Below are positions 44,405-54,311 of a DNA stretch of 61,867 nucleotides, piece after piece. The notes beneath the pieces were generated by a model. That model worked only from the letters and a program-made list of their open reading frames with translations, did not search any database and was not told the DNA's origin. A program made the translations under genes and the position numbers. Source of the stretch: a bacterium (GTDB lineage Bacteria > Actinomycetota > Acidimicrobiia > Spongiisociales > Spongiisociaceae). Position 1 is the stretch's first letter, and the number at the start of each line of letters is the position of its first letter. The stretch spans positions 1-61,867 of the forward strand of contig JAPPFW010000004.1 in the NCBI GenBank assembly GCA_028821575.1, read 5' to 3'.

Positions 44405-47092
44405 CTACGGCGTGGTTGCCATCTCCTTGAGCACCGTATGGAGGATCCCGCCGTTGCGGTAGTAGTCCACCTCGACGGGTGTATCGATGCGTACCACCGT
44501 TGTGAAGGAGGTTTCGACCCCACCGGGGTGGGAGGCGATGACCCCTACTTCCTGGCGGGGCCGTAGGCGGTCGTCGATGTCGATCCAGAAGGTCTCGGAC
44601 CCGTCGAGACCCAGCGAGGCGGTTCCCTCCCCGGGCATGAACTGCAGAGGGAGGATTCCCATACCGATGAGGTTGGATCGATGAATGCGTTCATAGGTCT
44701 CGGCGATGACCGCTCTCACTCCGAGCAGGAACGGGCCCTTGGCGGCCCAATCCCGGCTGGATCCCATCCCGTAGTCGACGCCCGCCAGCACGATGGTGGG
44801 GATTCCGGCTGCCCGATAGCGCATGGCCGCCTCGTAGATGGTCTTGACCTCCCCGTCGGTGAAGTCGGTCGTCCAGCCGCCTTCAGTACCCGGTGCCAGG
44901 TGGTTTCTCACGCGGATGTTGGCAAACGTGCCACGGGCCATGACTCGGTCGTTGCCGCGCCGCGACCCGTAGCTGTTGAACATCAGTGGTGAGACCCCCG
45001 CCGCTTCCAGATAGCGTCCGGCCGGGGTGTCGGCTGAGATGGCACCGGCTGGAGAGATGTGGTCCGTGGTGACCGAGTCTCCCACCTTGACCAGGACGCG
45101 ACCACCGGCGATGGGCTCGATCGTCCCGCGATCGGTCGTCAGCCCGTCGAAGAAAGGGGGCTCCTGGATGTACGTGCTACCGGAGTCCCATCGGTAGAGG
45201 CTCGAAGCGTCGGTGCTGATCTCGCGCCACTCCGGTGGTCCTTCGAACACGGTCGAGTACTGCTCGGTGAACTGTTCGGGAGAGATCGACCTCGACACTA
45301 TCGCGGCGACTTCGGACGGGTCGGGCCAGACATCCCTCAGGTAGACGTCACGCCCTTCCCCGTCCTGGCCCAGCGGCTCGGTACTCAGGTCGATGTCGAT
45401 CGTCCCGGCCAGGGCGTAGGCCACCACGAGCGGTGGGGAGGCGAGATAGTTGGCCCGGATGTGCGGGCTTATCCGGCCCTCGAAGTTGCGGTTTCCAGAC
45501 AGCACGGACGCCACCACGAGGTCCTTCCCCTCGATGGCCCGGGCGATCGGCCCGGGAAGCGGCCCCGAATTGCCGATGCAGGTGGTGCATCCGTATCCCA
45601 CATTGAAGAACCCCAGCGCCTCTAGATCTTCGGTCAGGCCGGCCCGGTCGAGGTACTCGGTGACCACTCGCGAACCGGGGGCCAGCGATGTCTTTACCCA
45701 AGGCTTGCGGGTCAGACCCAGCTCGCGCGCCCGGCGGGCCAACAAACCGGCCCCTACCATGACCTCGGGGTTGGAGGTGTTGGTGCAACTGGTGATGGCG
45801 GCTATCACGATGGATCCGTCGACCAGGTCGAAGGTCTCGCCGTCGGACTCGACACCGGGCGCGCCACCGGGACTCCCGTGTCCGGAGAAGGTCGAGTCCA
45901 TGTCCCGGTGCCACTGTGCCTTCATTCCGGACAGGGCGATCCGGTCCTGAGGGCGGCGAGGTCCGGCCAGCGCGGGCTCGATGCTGCCCATATCGAGTTC
46001 GAGCAGCGACGAGTACACCACCGGATGGCTGTCGTCCCGCCACAAGCCCTGGAGCCTCGCGTACCGCTCAACCGTCTCGATGAGCTCCGCCGGCCGTCCG
46101 GTCAGCTCCAGGTAGGCGATGGTTTGGGAGTCGACAGGGAAGAAGCCGCAGGTGGCGCCATACTCGGGCGCCATGTTGGCGATCGTGGCACGATTGGCCA
46201 CCGGCATAGCATCGAGGCCCGGTCCGTGGAACTCGACGAAGCGGCCCACCACTCCGTGCTCGCGCAGCATCTCGGTCACCCGTAGCACGAGGTCGGTTGC
46301 GGTCGCCCCCTCCGGGAGCCGGCCGGTGAGGCGGACTCCCACCACCTCGGGTACCAGCATGAAGATTGGGCGGCCCACCATCGCCGCCTCGGCCTCGATA
46401 CCGCCCACACCCCATCCGAGAACACCCAAGCCGTTGATCATCGTGGTGTGAGAGTCGGTTCCCACGACGGAGTCGGGGTACAGTTGCGATCCGTTGTCCC
46501 AGACCACCCTGGCCAGGTACTCCAGGTTGACCTGGTGAACTATCCCGGTGGCCGGTGGGACCACCCGGAAGTTGTCGAAGGCCGACTGCCCCCACTTGAG
46601 GAAGGCGTAGCGTTCCTGGTTGCGCTCGAACTCGCGCCGGGAGTTGATGCGCAGCGCGAGGCTCGAGTTAAAGGCGTCCACCTGCACGGAGTGGTCGATC
46701 ACCAGGTCGCAGGGCACCAGTGGGTTCACCTTCTGCGCGTCACCGGCGTCGCCGGTCATTCTGACTATGGCGTCCCGCATGGCGGCGAGGTCGACGATGG
46801 CCGGAACCCCGGTGAAGTCCTGCAGGACCACCCGTCCGGGCGAGAAGGGGATTTCGGTCTCGGCTACCTTCGCCCCGTCGTATGAGGCCAGGGAGATGAC
46901 GTCCTGCTCGGTGACCGTGTGGCCGTCGCAGCTCCGGAGGGCCGCTTCCAGCAGCACCTTGATCGAGTAGGGCAGGGAGTCAATGTCACCGTGGTCTCTC
47001 AGCGAGTCGAGGCGATAGACGGTCCGATCCCCTATGGGGGTTGAGAGGGTGGTGGCTGATTCGAAAGGATTGCGGATTGCGTTGGTGCTCAT
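44405..47092 (-). CDS. acnA: Aconitate hydratase A
   Basis: This 895-aa iron-sulfur hydratase has [11 protein letters not shown] with the first cluster cysteine, [14 protein letters not shown] with the other two, [23 protein letters not shown] near residue 200, and the swivel domain with [17 protein letters not shown]. It interconverts citrate and isocitrate in the TCA cycle. The frame is open to 47200, but the family begins at [10 protein letters not shown]. It is divergent from mrp across 270 bases that show no other feature I can support. Confidence 0.96.
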   Translation of the reverse strand: MSTNAIRNPFESATTLSTPIGDRTVYRLDSLRDHGDIDSLPYSIKVLLEAALRSCDGHTVTEQDVISLASYDGAKVAETEIPFSPGRVVLQDFTGVPAIVDLAAMRDAIVRMTGDAGDAQKVNPLVPCDLVIDHSVQVDAFNSSLALRINSRREFERNQERYAFLKWGQSAFDNFRVVPPATGIVHQVNLEYLARVVWDNGSQLYPDSVVGTDSHTTMINGLGVLGWGVGGIEAEAAMVGRPIFMLVPEVVGVRLTGRLPEGATATDLVLRVTEMLREHGVVGRFVEFHGPGLDAMPVANRATIANMAPEYGATCGFFPVDSQTIAYLELTGRPAELIETVERYARLQGLWRDDSHPVVYSSLLELDMGSIEPALAGPRRPQDRIALSGMKAQWHRDMDSTFSGHGSPGGAPGVESDGETFDLVDGSIVIAAITSCTNTSNPEVMVGAGLLARRARELGLTRKPWVKTSLAPGSRVVTEYLDRAGLTEDLEALGFFNVGYGCTTCIGNSGPLPGPIARAIEGKDLVVASVLSGNRNFEGRISPHIRANYLASPPLVVAYALAGTIDIDLSTEPLGQDGEGRDVYLRDVWPDPSEVAAIVSRSISPEQFTEQYSTVFEGPPEWREISTDASSLYRWDSGSTYIQEPPFFDGLTTDRGTIEPIAGGRVLVKVGDSVTTDHISPAGAISADTPAGRYLEAAGVSPLMFNSYGSRRGNDRVMARGTFANIRVRNHLAPGTEGGWTTDFTDGEVKTIYEAAMRYRAAGIPTIVLAGVDYGMGSSRDWAAKGPFLLGVRAVIAETYERIHRSNLIGMGILPLQFMPGEGTASLGLDGSETFWIDIDDRLRPRQEVGVIASHPGGVETSFTTVVRIDTPVEVDYYRNGGILHTVLKEMATTP

Positions 47093-47362
47093 CGTTCCCG
47101 GTCCGGCTTCTCGGCGTTGGTCGGCGGCGGTCCCGGGTGGCCGCTCGTGCCCCCGGATCGCCCGCCCGATTCTAATTCGTGGCTGCGCCCTTTCCCGCAT
47201 GTCGGTTAAGGGTGACGGCCGCGGGCGGTGCCGCCGCGTGACGGTGCATCTGCGCGGCCGGGAGCCGGGCGTTCCTCAACCCCTATCATGGACGGCGGCC
47301 GACCAGTTGAGGAGCCACATGCGCGAGGCGCGCCCATACCAACCCTCCGACTCCCGCGGATC

Positions 47363-48454
47363 ATGAGTCCATCCAGGGACGAGGTGCTGGAAGCCGCTCT
47401 GGCCGGAACCGTGGATCCGATCCTGCAGCGGCCCCTCGGTGGTCTCGGCTATCTGCAGTCGGTCCGTGTCAAGCGCATGGGCACCGCGGTGGTCCGTCTA
47501 CTGATCCCGGTTCCCGGCGTTCCGGGCCATCAACTGATCGAGGCGGTGACGGCGGCGGCGCGGTCGGTTGACGGTGTCCGATCTGTTCGGGTCGAGCACG
47601 AACTGATGAACGACGATCAGCGTACGCAGCTGATGGCAGCGGTGCGGGGCGAGAAGCGTCCGGTGGGAGGTCCCGGATCAGGGACCTACGTGGTGGCCGT
47701 CTCCTCCGGTAAGGGCGGGGTGGGCAAGTCCTCTGTGACCACCAACCTGGCGGTCAGTATGGCGGCCCGTGGCCATTCGGTGGGGGTCATCGACGCCGAC
47801 GTGTGGGGGTACTCGATTCCGAGGATGCTCGGCGCCGACGGTGTTCCCGTGGTCGTCGCCGACTCCATCCTGCCGCTGCGGGCCTACGGGGTGTCGGTGA
47901 TCTCGATCGACTACTTCGTTCCGGACGGCCAGGCGGTCGTCTGGCGGGGGCCGATGCTTCACAAGGCTCTGGAGCAGTTCCTGACCGATGTCTTCTGGGA
48001 CGATCCTGACTTCCTGCTCATTGACATGCCGCCCGGAACGGGCGACGTGGCCATCTCGATCTCCCAGTTCGTCCCCAGGGCGCGGGTACTGCTCGTGACG
48101 ACTCCCCAGCCGACGGCCCGGCGGGTGGCGTCCCGGGCGGCCCGGATGGCTGACCGGGTGGACCAGAAGCTGATCGGCGTGGTCGAGAACATGAGCTGGT
48201 TCACCGGTGACGACGGAAAGCGGTACCACATCTTCGGGGAGGGGGGTGGCGCCGCCCTTGCCGAGCAACACGAGGTCGAGTTGCTGGTCCAGGTTCCGAT
48301 CCTTCCCGAGATGAGGGCAGGGGCGGACCGGGGTGAGCCGGTCTCCATCTCCGCTCCCGGAAGCGAGGCGGCAAAGGCGTTCGACCATCTGGCTGCCAGG
48401 ATCGTGGCGACCCGACCCCGGATCAGGACCCATCCGGAACTGCGGATCGGCTGA
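47363..48454 (+). CDS. mrp: Mrp/NBP35-family iron-sulfur carrier ATPase
   Basis: This 363-aa protein has an N-terminal MIP18-like domain, the deviant P-loop SSGKGGVGKS at about 114-123, DADVWGYSIPRMLG next and DFLLIDMPPGTGD later. The usual CPxC between ENMSWF and YHIFGEGGG is replaced by TGDDGKR, so the C-terminal cluster ligands are missing, as is common in actinobacterial Mrp. The ATG at 47363 is used. It helps assemble or carry 4Fe-4S clusters and lies next to an iron-sulfur enzyme gene (acnA). Confidence 0.92.
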   Translation: MSPSRDEVLEAALAGTVDPILQRPLGGLGYLQSVRVKRMGTAVVRLLIPVPGVPGHQLIEAVTAAARSVDGVRSVRVEHELMNDDQRTQLMAAVRGEKRPVGGPGSGTYVVAVSSGKGGVGKSSVTTNLAVSMAARGHSVGVIDADVWGYSIPRMLGADGVPVVVADSILPLRAYGVSVISIDYFVPDGQAVVWRGPMLHKALEQFLTDVFWDDPDFLLIDMPPGTGDVAISISQFVPRARVLLVTTPQPTARRVASRAARMADRVDQKLIGVVENMSWFTGDDGKRYHIFGEGGGAALAEQHEVELLVQVPILPEMRAGADRGEPVSISAPGSEAAKAFDHLAARIVATRPRIRTHPELRIG

Positions 48455-48505
48455 CGGTCCGGTGCCCGGCGATGGCCGGTCCGGGCGGCTGCGCCCCGCC
48501 CGCGG

Positions 48506-49270
48506 TCAGAGCCACGTAAGGGCGGTGGCACCGACCAGGAAGCAGTAGATCGAGAACGGCCAGATGCCATGACGCTCCAGCGCCCTGATGAGGAGCGAGA
48601 TGGCCCAGTAGCCGGAGGCGGCCGCTACCAGGGTTCCGGCGACCAATTCAGGGAGATGGGCGCCGGCGCCGGTGACTGTGAGCGTTTCCCGGGCTCCCGC
48701 TCCCAGGGTCACCGGGATCGCCATGAGGAACCCGAACCGGGCGGCCTGGGTGCCCGACAAGCCCCGCGCCAACCCGGCCGTGATCACCACTCCGGCCCGC
48801 GAGATCCCGGGCAGGAGGGCCAATGCCTGGGCCACGCCCAGGCCGAGAGAGTCCAGGGTGGAGAGATCCTCTGCATTCCGGTTGCGTTCCGTAAGGAATC
48901 TGGATGCCAGCAGGATGGCACCGGTCGCCAGGAGTGCTGTACCCACCGCCGTGGAGGAGTCCTGGAAACGCTCGACCCGATCGGCCAGAACCGATCCGGC
49001 GACCACCGCCGGGATGGTGGCGGTCACGACCAGAAGGCCCAGACTCCGCGCTCTCGGATCGTGACGCATCCCCCCCACCATCCAGCGGATGTCACGCCGG
49101 TAGAAGGCGAGGAGGGCCACGAGCGTTCCGAGGTGCAGCACGGCGGAGGTAGCGAGATCCGGTGGTTCGAGACCCAACAGGTCGGGAACTACCCGTAGAT
49201 GGCCGCTCGACGAGACGGGTAGGAACTCGGTGAGACCTTGGACTAGTCCCCAGACGATCGCTTCCAGCAC
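48506..49270 (-). CDS. uppP: Undecaprenyl-diphosphatase UppP
   Basis: This 254-aa polytopic membrane protein of the BacA family has GLTEFLPVSSSGHL at about 12-25 and LPGISRAGVVITAGLARG at about 154-171, the two active-site segments. It recycles undecaprenyl pyrophosphate for cell-wall synthesis. It is convergent with mrp and ends 52 bases from it. Confidence 0.95.
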   Translation of the reverse strand: MLEAIVWGLVQGLTEFLPVSSSGHLRVVPDLLGLEPPDLATSAVLHLGTLVALLAFYRRDIRWMVGGMRHDPRARSLGLLVVTATIPAVVAGSVLADRVERFQDSSTAVGTALLATGAILLASRFLTERNRNAEDLSTLDSLGLGVAQALALLPGISRAGVVITAGLARGLSGTQAARFGFLMAIPVTLGAGARETLTVTGAGAHLPELVAGTLVAAASGYWAISLLIRALERHGIWPFSIYCFLVGATALTWL

Positions 49271-49279
49271 GTCTTCAAG

Positions 49280-49831
49280 CTAGTCGTCCGTGCGTTCTCC
49301 GTGGGCCTCCACCAGCACGGATACGCGCTTTTCGGCCACTGCGACCGCGGCCGTGGCAGCCCGGTCGGGCGGAAGGGCCACGGTGCCGATAAGGCCGTCA
49401 TCATCGTACGGGCCGCTGCGTACTCCGGTCACCAGTCCGCCGATGGGTGCGACCGGGAGGTGGCCGGGCGAGGGCAGGATCACGAGTTGGACCCGAGTCC
49501 CGGCGGTTGCCTCGACGGGTACCGCCACATCCACCAGCCACCATCCGCCCGGGACGGATGTGGACATATCGGTGGTGTCGCCAGGAAGCAGAGGCTGGCC
49601 ACCGGCGAGGGGGCGGTTGGCGAATCCGGTACCGGAGACAGCCTCCAGCACGCCAGGCGGAATCTCACGCCACTCGAGAGCATCATCGACGGATTCCCCC
49701 CGGCCCAGATCACGTGTGAGAAACGGATGGCCCACGGTAGGGGAGGGCCGGAGTTCCAGCCATAGGCTGACGAGGACCACAAGCCCGATGAGGGTCCATC
49801 GAACGTAAGGGGGACGGGATATCCACAGCAC
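49280..49831 (-). CDS. Membrane-anchored SAF-like domain protein
   Basis: This 183-aa protein has one N-terminal membrane helix (about 12-27), then LTRDLGRGESVDDALEWREIPPG and FANRPLAGGQPLLPGDTT, the pattern of SAF domains as in CpaB/FlgA-like proteins. The rest, WWLVDVAVPVEATAGTRV, continues a beta-rich fold. It ends ten bases before uppP begins on the same strand. It may act in pilus assembly or bind a wall polymer, but no pilus genes are nearby. Confidence 0.6.
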   Translation of the reverse strand: MLWISRPPYVRWTLIGLVVLVSLWLELRPSPTVGHPFLTRDLGRGESVDDALEWREIPPGVLEAVSGTGFANRPLAGGQPLLPGDTTDMSTSVPGGWWLVDVAVPVEATAGTRVQLVILPSPGHLPVAPIGGLVTGVRSGPYDDDGLIGTVALPPDRAATAAVAVAEKRVSVLVEAHGERTDD

Positions 49832-49859
49832 CCTTCCAACGTACCGGTGGACCGCGCCG

Positions 49860-49926
49860 GTGGGAAGAGGTCTGTTTGGTGGTTGTTGGTTGGGCTACCA
49901 CCTCACAAGCCACCATCCACCAACCA
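49860..49926. repeat. Intergenic low-complexity repeat block
   Basis: The gap between the SAF-like gene and mobA holds GGTGGTTGTTGGTTGG followed by ACCACC- and CCACCATCC-rich segments. It is of the same G/T-rich, seven-base type as the heptamer arrays but strongly diverged. Confidence 0.45.
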
Positions 49927-50511
49927 CTATCCGAGCAGATCCAGCCTGAAGCGTTGCTCGGCGGCGATGAGGTCGTCGGGTGTGTCCATGGAGAACCAGG
50001 AACGGCCATCCTCCCCCCAGGAGGACCAGTCGTGACGCTCGACTCTGGTCCACGGGACCGACTTAAGCATCTGCTGGATGGATCCGCCGGTCCTGAGTTG
50101 GCGGTTGGCCTCTCCCAGACAGGTGGTTGCATATGAGGCGCAGGTGACCTGCGGTCTGCCGTCGACGCAGATTGCTGTCTCGTTTGCCGCGGCCCGTTCG
50201 CCCAGGCGGGCCAGCGTCTCGGACCGCACGAGTGGTTGGTCCACCGCCACCAGCACTACCGGCGATCGCCACACCGTAAGAGCTGTCTGCAGGCCGCTGA
50301 GCGGGCCCGCCGCACGCGGGTGCAGGTCCGGCACCGCCTCCATCCCGGCCGGTCCTCTGCGGCGCCCTACGAGTGCCACCGTGGCGAAACCGGTCATCGC
50401 ATCGGCTACCCACTCGACCATGGACCGGCCGTGGAGTTCGAACGACGCCTTGTCGGTGCCCATCCGGGTGGATTCACCGCCGGCGAGAATGACGCCTACC
50501 ACACCGCGCAC
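49927..50511 (-). CDS. mobA: Molybdenum cofactor guanylyltransferase MobA-like
   Basis: This 194-aa nucleotidyltransferase has VGVILAGGESTRMGTDKASFELHG at the start, the GTP-binding signature of MobA, and VLVAVDQPLV with the metal-binding Asp near 95. It attaches GMP to molybdopterin. Two further cofactor genes, moeA and moaC, lie a few kb to the right. It could also be a related NTP transferase such as MocA. Confidence 0.85.
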   Translation of the reverse strand: MRGVVGVILAGGESTRMGTDKASFELHGRSMVEWVADAMTGFATVALVGRRRGPAGMEAVPDLHPRAAGPLSGLQTALTVWRSPVVLVAVDQPLVRSETLARLGERAAANETAICVDGRPQVTCASYATTCLGEANRQLRTGGSIQQMLKSVPWTRVERHDWSSWGEDGRSWFSMDTPDDLIAAEQRFRLDLLG

Positions 50512-50521
50512 ACGGTCACCC

Positions 50522-50556
50522 TAGTTGCTAGTTGCGAGTTGTTAGTTGCTGGGCGG
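50522..50556 (+). repeat. Tandem heptamer array (TAGTTGC)
   Basis: Units TAGTTGC, TAGTTGC, GAGTTGT, TAGTTGC and TGGGCGG follow in register just upstream of mobA. The TAGTTGC unit also occurs beside the repeat at 36-53 near the window start. Confidence 0.85.
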
Positions 50557-50619
50557 TGGTTAGCGTTAGATCGGGTAGTTTTCCGGTCTCGGTAGTTCAG
50601 TGTGAGCGCGTGCTCAGGC

Positions 50620-50949
50620 CTACTTGACACCGGACTTCGCCGGCTCTCTCCCCTTCTTTGGAGAGCCGTTGGAAGAGGCGGGTGACTTGTCCGGAGCGGG
50701 GGACTTCTCACTGGCGGGCTTCTTACCGTCGGCGGGCTTGGAGTCGGTGGAGGACTTCTTGGGGCGGGGACCGCGAGAGTCGTTCACGTAGAACCCCGAG
50801 CCCTTGAACACGACTCCGGCAGGGAACAGGACCTTCCGGAGAGCGACCTCCCGGCACTCGGGGCAGGTTCGGAGTGGCTCGGCCGAGAAGCTCTGGAACA
50901 ACTCGAACCGGTGTCCGCAGTCTCTGCACTCGTACACGTAGGTGGGCAT
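50620..50949 (-). CDS. FmdB-family zinc-ribbon protein
   Basis: This 109-aa protein begins MPTYVYECRDCGHRFELFQS with Cys8 and Cys11, followed by CPEC (Cys29, Cys32), making the FmdB zinc ribbon. FPAGVVFKGSGFYVND is typical of the family. The last third is a Lys/Ser/Pro-rich tail. GGAGA lies before the ATG at 50949. It is thought to be a regulator or small zinc-binding factor. It is divergent from plsY. Confidence 0.88.
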   Translation of the reverse strand: MPTYVYECRDCGHRFELFQSFSAEPLRTCPECREVALRKVLFPAGVVFKGSGFYVNDSRGPRPKKSSTDSKPADGKKPASEKSPAPDKSPASSNGSPKKGREPAKSGVK

Positions 50950-51043
50950 TGGAAGTCTCCGGTGAGGTCGCGGTACAGCCGGTGCCGGGTCGGCTGGACG
51001 TACGGGGCGGAAGCATACCATCGTCGGGATAGAATCATCCTCG

Positions 51044-51628
51044 ATGTTCATCGGCATCACCGCCCTATGCGTCAGCGCCTATCTACTCGGGAGCATTAAC
51101 ACCGCGTTGGTGGTCGCCGCGTCGCGCGGTGTGGACATTCGAGCGGTTGGCAGCGGGAACCCGGGCGCTTCCAACGTGCTGCGGAGCCTCGGCAAGGGGC
51201 CCGCGCTGCTGGTTACCGTGGCCGACCTGCTGAAGGGCCTCCTCCCGGCCCTTGTCGGGTTGCTGCTCTGGACCCCGGCGACAGCTGCGCTGGCGGGCTT
51301 CTGTGCGGTCGCCGGCCACTGCTACCCGGTCTTCCACCGGTTCCGCGGCGGTAAGGGCGTGGCCACCGCGGGAGGGGTCGCGCTCGCCCTGTCGCCACCG
51401 GTCATGGTTGCCATGGTGCTCATGTACGGCATCGGGCTGGCCGCGACCCGCATCTCGGCCGTGGGATCCCTGGCCGCCGTGGTCACTTCCGTGCCGGCGT
51501 TCATCATCGCCGGCTTGGAAACCGGGGCCGTGGTCTGGTTCGGTGCGACCATGCTGCTCATCGTCCTGCGCCATCGCTCCAATCTGTCCCGGCTGCGGGC
51601 CGGCACGGAACGCAAGCTGACGCCGTGA
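51044..51628 (+). CDS. plsY: Glycerol-3-phosphate acyltransferase PlsY
   Basis: This 194-aa membrane protein has the three PlsY loops: LGSINTALVV, GSGNPGASNVLR and GHCYPVFHRFRGGKGVAT. It transfers an acyl group from acyl-phosphate to glycerol-3-phosphate, the first step in phospholipid synthesis. It starts on an ATG with weak ribosome site ATCCTCG and precedes galU by 40 bases. Confidence 0.93.
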   Translation: MFIGITALCVSAYLLGSINTALVVAASRGVDIRAVGSGNPGASNVLRSLGKGPALLVTVADLLKGLLPALVGLLLWTPATAALAGFCAVAGHCYPVFHRFRGGKGVATAGGVALALSPPVMVAMVLMYGIGLAATRISAVGSLAAVVTSVPAFIIAGLETGAVVWFGATMLLIVLRHRSNLSRLRAGTERKLTP

Positions 51629-51668
51629 CCGGGACGAGGACGACCGGCCCCGAAGGGCGCTCCGAATC

Positions 51669-52478
51669 ATGAAGGTCGATGTGGCGGTGATCCCGGCGGC
51701 GGGGCGCGGCACGCGTATGCGCCCTGCTACCAACGCCATCCCCAAGGCGCTGCTGACCGTCGTGGATCGTCCCAGCATCCAGTGGGTGGTCGAAGAAGCG
51801 GTGCGCGCCGGCGTCAGGGATGTGATCGTGGTCGTGGATCCCGACACCGGGGGGATGATCGAACGGCACTTCGCCGACCTACCCGGCACACGGGGCGCCA
51901 TCGTCCGGTCCGTCGTGCAGCATGAGGCCCGCGGTCTCGGGGACGCGGTCCTGCGTAGCCGGGAGGCAGTTGGTGACCGGCCCTTCTTCGTGCTGACCGC
52001 CGACGACCTGATCCGACCCCGAGAGTCGATTCTCCACCGCCTAGCGTCCTCGTCGGGGAGTGGCCACTCGGTCGTCTGCGTTCGGGAGTTGCCCGTCGAC
52101 GTGCTGTCGTCCAAGGGTGTCATCGCACCGCGATCGGATATCAGGGGCAGCGTGGTCGGTGTCGGAGCCGCCGTCGAGAAACCGACCCCGGCGGAGGCGC
52201 CCTCCCGGTTGTGCATCCAGGGTCGGTACCTGTTCATGCCTGAGGTGTTCGAGCAGTTGGAAGATGTCGGACCGGGGTACGGCGGCGAGATCCAACTCAC
52301 GGACGCGATCGACGCACTGGCGCGAGAGGGCCGCTGCCGCGCCTACGTAACCGATGTGGAGATCCTGGACGTGGGCAACCCGGGTGGCTTTCTGAACGCC
52401 AACTTCGTCCTGGCCGCGGCCAGCAAGGAGTACGGTGGAAGCCTGAAGGCCATCATGAGAAGACTGCTCGAGGAGTAA
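51669..52478 (+). CDS. galU: UTP-glucose-1-phosphate uridylyltransferase
   Basis: This 269-aa protein has VIPAAGRGTRMRPATNAIPKALL at the start (shown here across its key residues), VVDRPSIQWVVEEAV, VGAAVEKPTPAEAPS and GEIQLTDAI, the GalU set. It makes UDP-glucose. It is followed after three bases by moeA, an order (galU, moeA) also known from M. tuberculosis Rv0993-Rv0994. Confidence 0.93.
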   Translation: MKVDVAVIPAAGRGTRMRPATNAIPKALLTVVDRPSIQWVVEEAVRAGVRDVIVVVDPDTGGMIERHFADLPGTRGAIVRSVVQHEARGLGDAVLRSREAVGDRPFFVLTADDLIRPRESILHRLASSSGSGHSVVCVRELPVDVLSSKGVIAPRSDIRGSVVGVGAAVEKPTPAEAPSRLCIQGRYLFMPEVFEQLEDVGPGYGGEIQLTDAIDALAREGRCRAYVTDVEILDVGNPGGFLNANFVLAAASKEYGGSLKAIMRRLLEE

Positions 52479-52481
52479 CCA

Positions 52482-53714
52482 ATGCGCCCGCTGGCTGATG
52501 CACAGAAAGATGTTCTGGATTCGGTTCCCCTGCTTCCGGTGGTTGAAGTGCCGCTCGGTGAGGCGCTCGGCCTGGCGCTGTCGAGGCCGGTGCTCGCTCC
52601 CCACGACGTGCCCCCATTCACGAATTCCGCCATGGACGGGTACGCGGTTCAAGGTGCGGATGTCCGGTGGGCTCCAGTGACGCTGCGCCTGCTCGAAGAC
52701 GTGCCTGCGGGACATGTGGCACGTGCAAGGGTGGTACCCGGCGCCTCCATCAAGATCATGACCGGTGCACCGATGCCCGAGGGTGCGGACACGGTGGTGA
52801 AGGTAGAGGACACCGAACCGCTCCCCGACGCGGTACGCATCCTCGCGGCTACCCAGCCGGGCACGGCCGTCCGTCCCGCGGGCGGGGATCTGGTTGCTGG
52901 TGAGTCGGTTTTCAACGTGGGGGAACGGCTCACCCCACGCCACATAGCGGTGCTGGCCTCGTTGGGCGTGGCCCCGTTGGTTCGGCGCCGGCCGAGGGTG
53001 GCGGTTCTCTCCACCGGGGACGAGGTCCTTGAGCCGGACACCGAGACACTAGGTCCGGGCCAGATCCGTGACACGAACCGGCCACTCCTCATGGGACTGC
53101 TGGAGCGGCTGGGGGCGGAGGTATGTGACCTGGGCATCGTCGGGGATGACGCCCGGGCGTTGCGGGAAGCGCTTGCGTTGGGAGCCTCGGAGGCGGACAT
53201 GGTGCTGACGTCGGGTGGGGTCTCGAAAGGCGAGTACGATCTGGTGAAGGCCATACTCGGGGAGATCGGCACGGTCGACTTCTGGCAGGTAGCCATGCAG
53301 CCGGCCAAACCCTTCGCATTCGGTCATATTGACGGTACGCCCCTTCTGGGCCTGCCGGGCAATCCGGTCTCCGTCATGGTCGCGTACGAGCAATTTGCCA
53401 GGCCGGCCCTGCTGCACATGATGGGTTGCAACTCGGTGTTCCGGCCCATGACCGGGGCCATCGCCGCCGAAGGATGGCGTACGCATCCGGGCAAGACCGT
53501 GTTCACCAGGGTGGTGACCGAAGTAAGAGACGGGGTCACCCACGTACGGAGCAGCGGAGCACAGATGTCGAACGTCCTGTCGTCCCTGGCTCGGGCGGAC
53601 GCCTTCGCGGTGATCCCAGTGGGGACCGGAAACGTCGAGGTAGGGGACGAGGTGACGATCGAGCTGTACCGGTCGCCCGAGGCCCGATCCGCTTCCGAGG
53701 TGCTAGGTGAGTGA
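52482..53714 (+). CDS. moeA: Molybdopterin molybdotransferase MoeA / Glp
   Basis: This 410-aa protein has PPFTNSAMDGYAV, the central STGDEVLEPD and DTNRPLLMGLLERLG, and LTSGGVSKGEYD followed by LPGNPVSVMVAYEQFARP. It inserts molybdate into the adenylated cofactor. In corynebacteria the homologue Glp also binds FtsZ together with a membrane receptor GlpR. The presence of a GlpR-like gene two places downstream makes that second role plausible here. Its stop overlaps the moaC GTG by eight bases. Confidence 0.93.
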   Translation: MRPLADAQKDVLDSVPLLPVVEVPLGEALGLALSRPVLAPHDVPPFTNSAMDGYAVQGADVRWAPVTLRLLEDVPAGHVARARVVPGASIKIMTGAPMPEGADTVVKVEDTEPLPDAVRILAATQPGTAVRPAGGDLVAGESVFNVGERLTPRHIAVLASLGVAPLVRRRPRVAVLSTGDEVLEPDTETLGPGQIRDTNRPLLMGLLERLGAEVCDLGIVGDDARALREALALGASEADMVLTSGGVSKGEYDLVKAILGEIGTVDFWQVAMQPAKPFAFGHIDGTPLLGLPGNPVSVMVAYEQFARPALLHMMGCNSVFRPMTGAIAAEGWRTHPGKTVFTRVVTEVRDGVTHVRSSGAQMSNVLSSLARADAFAVIPVGTGNVEVGDEVTIELYRSPEARSASEVLGE

Positions 53715-54189
53715 AGGTCGCCTCTCCCACATCGACGAGCATGGTCGGGCCCGTATGGTCGATGTGGGAGACAAGCCCGTCAACGAGAGGCGGGCCGCTG
53801 CAGAGGCGGTGCTGGTCGCCTCCGCGGCAACGCTCGACCTGATCTTCGATGGTGGCTTGCCCAAGGGGGACGCCATCGGCACGGCCCGCCTGGCGGGGAT
53901 CATGGCGGCGAAGAAGACCTCCGAGTTGATCCCGCTCTGCCATCCCCTGTCCCTGACGGATGTGACAGTCGATGTCAGCCGTTCAACCACCGGTGCTCGC
54001 ATCAGGACAACGGTGCGCACCGCCGACAGGACCGGAGCAGAGATGGAGGCGATGACGGCCGCGGCCGTCGCCTCTCTCACTCTGTACGACATGGTGAAGG
54101 GGATCGAACGGGGTGTCCAGGTCGAGCGGCTCCGCTTGTTGAGCAAGTCAGGCGGCCGGTCCGGCGCGTGGTCCGCCGAGGCTCCGTGA
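53707..54189 (+). CDS. moaC: Cyclic pyranopterin monophosphate synthase MoaC
   Basis: This 160-aa protein has MVDVGDKPVNERRAAAEA near residue 17, AAKKTSELIPLCHPL and GAEMEAMTAAAVASLTLYDM, and KGIERGV with the catalytic lysine. It converts the GTP-derived cyclic intermediate to cPMP in molybdenum-cofactor synthesis. The GTG start overlaps moeA. Confidence 0.95.
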   Translation: MSEGRLSHIDEHGRARMVDVGDKPVNERRAAAEAVLVASAATLDLIFDGGLPKGDAIGTARLAGIMAAKKTSELIPLCHPLSLTDVTVDVSRSTTGARIRTTVRTADRTGAEMEAMTAAAVASLTLYDMVKGIERGVQVERLRLLSKSGGRSGAWSAEAP

Positions 54190-54311
54190 CCGGCCCGGAG
54201 GTGCGTACCCGCGGATGGTGTCTGGCCCCGTCGGGGCTCGAAATGCTTGGACTGGTCTCCCCGTACGTATAACCTCCGTCAAGGTTGCGACAGTAGGGAG
54301 TCGGTTCCGGG

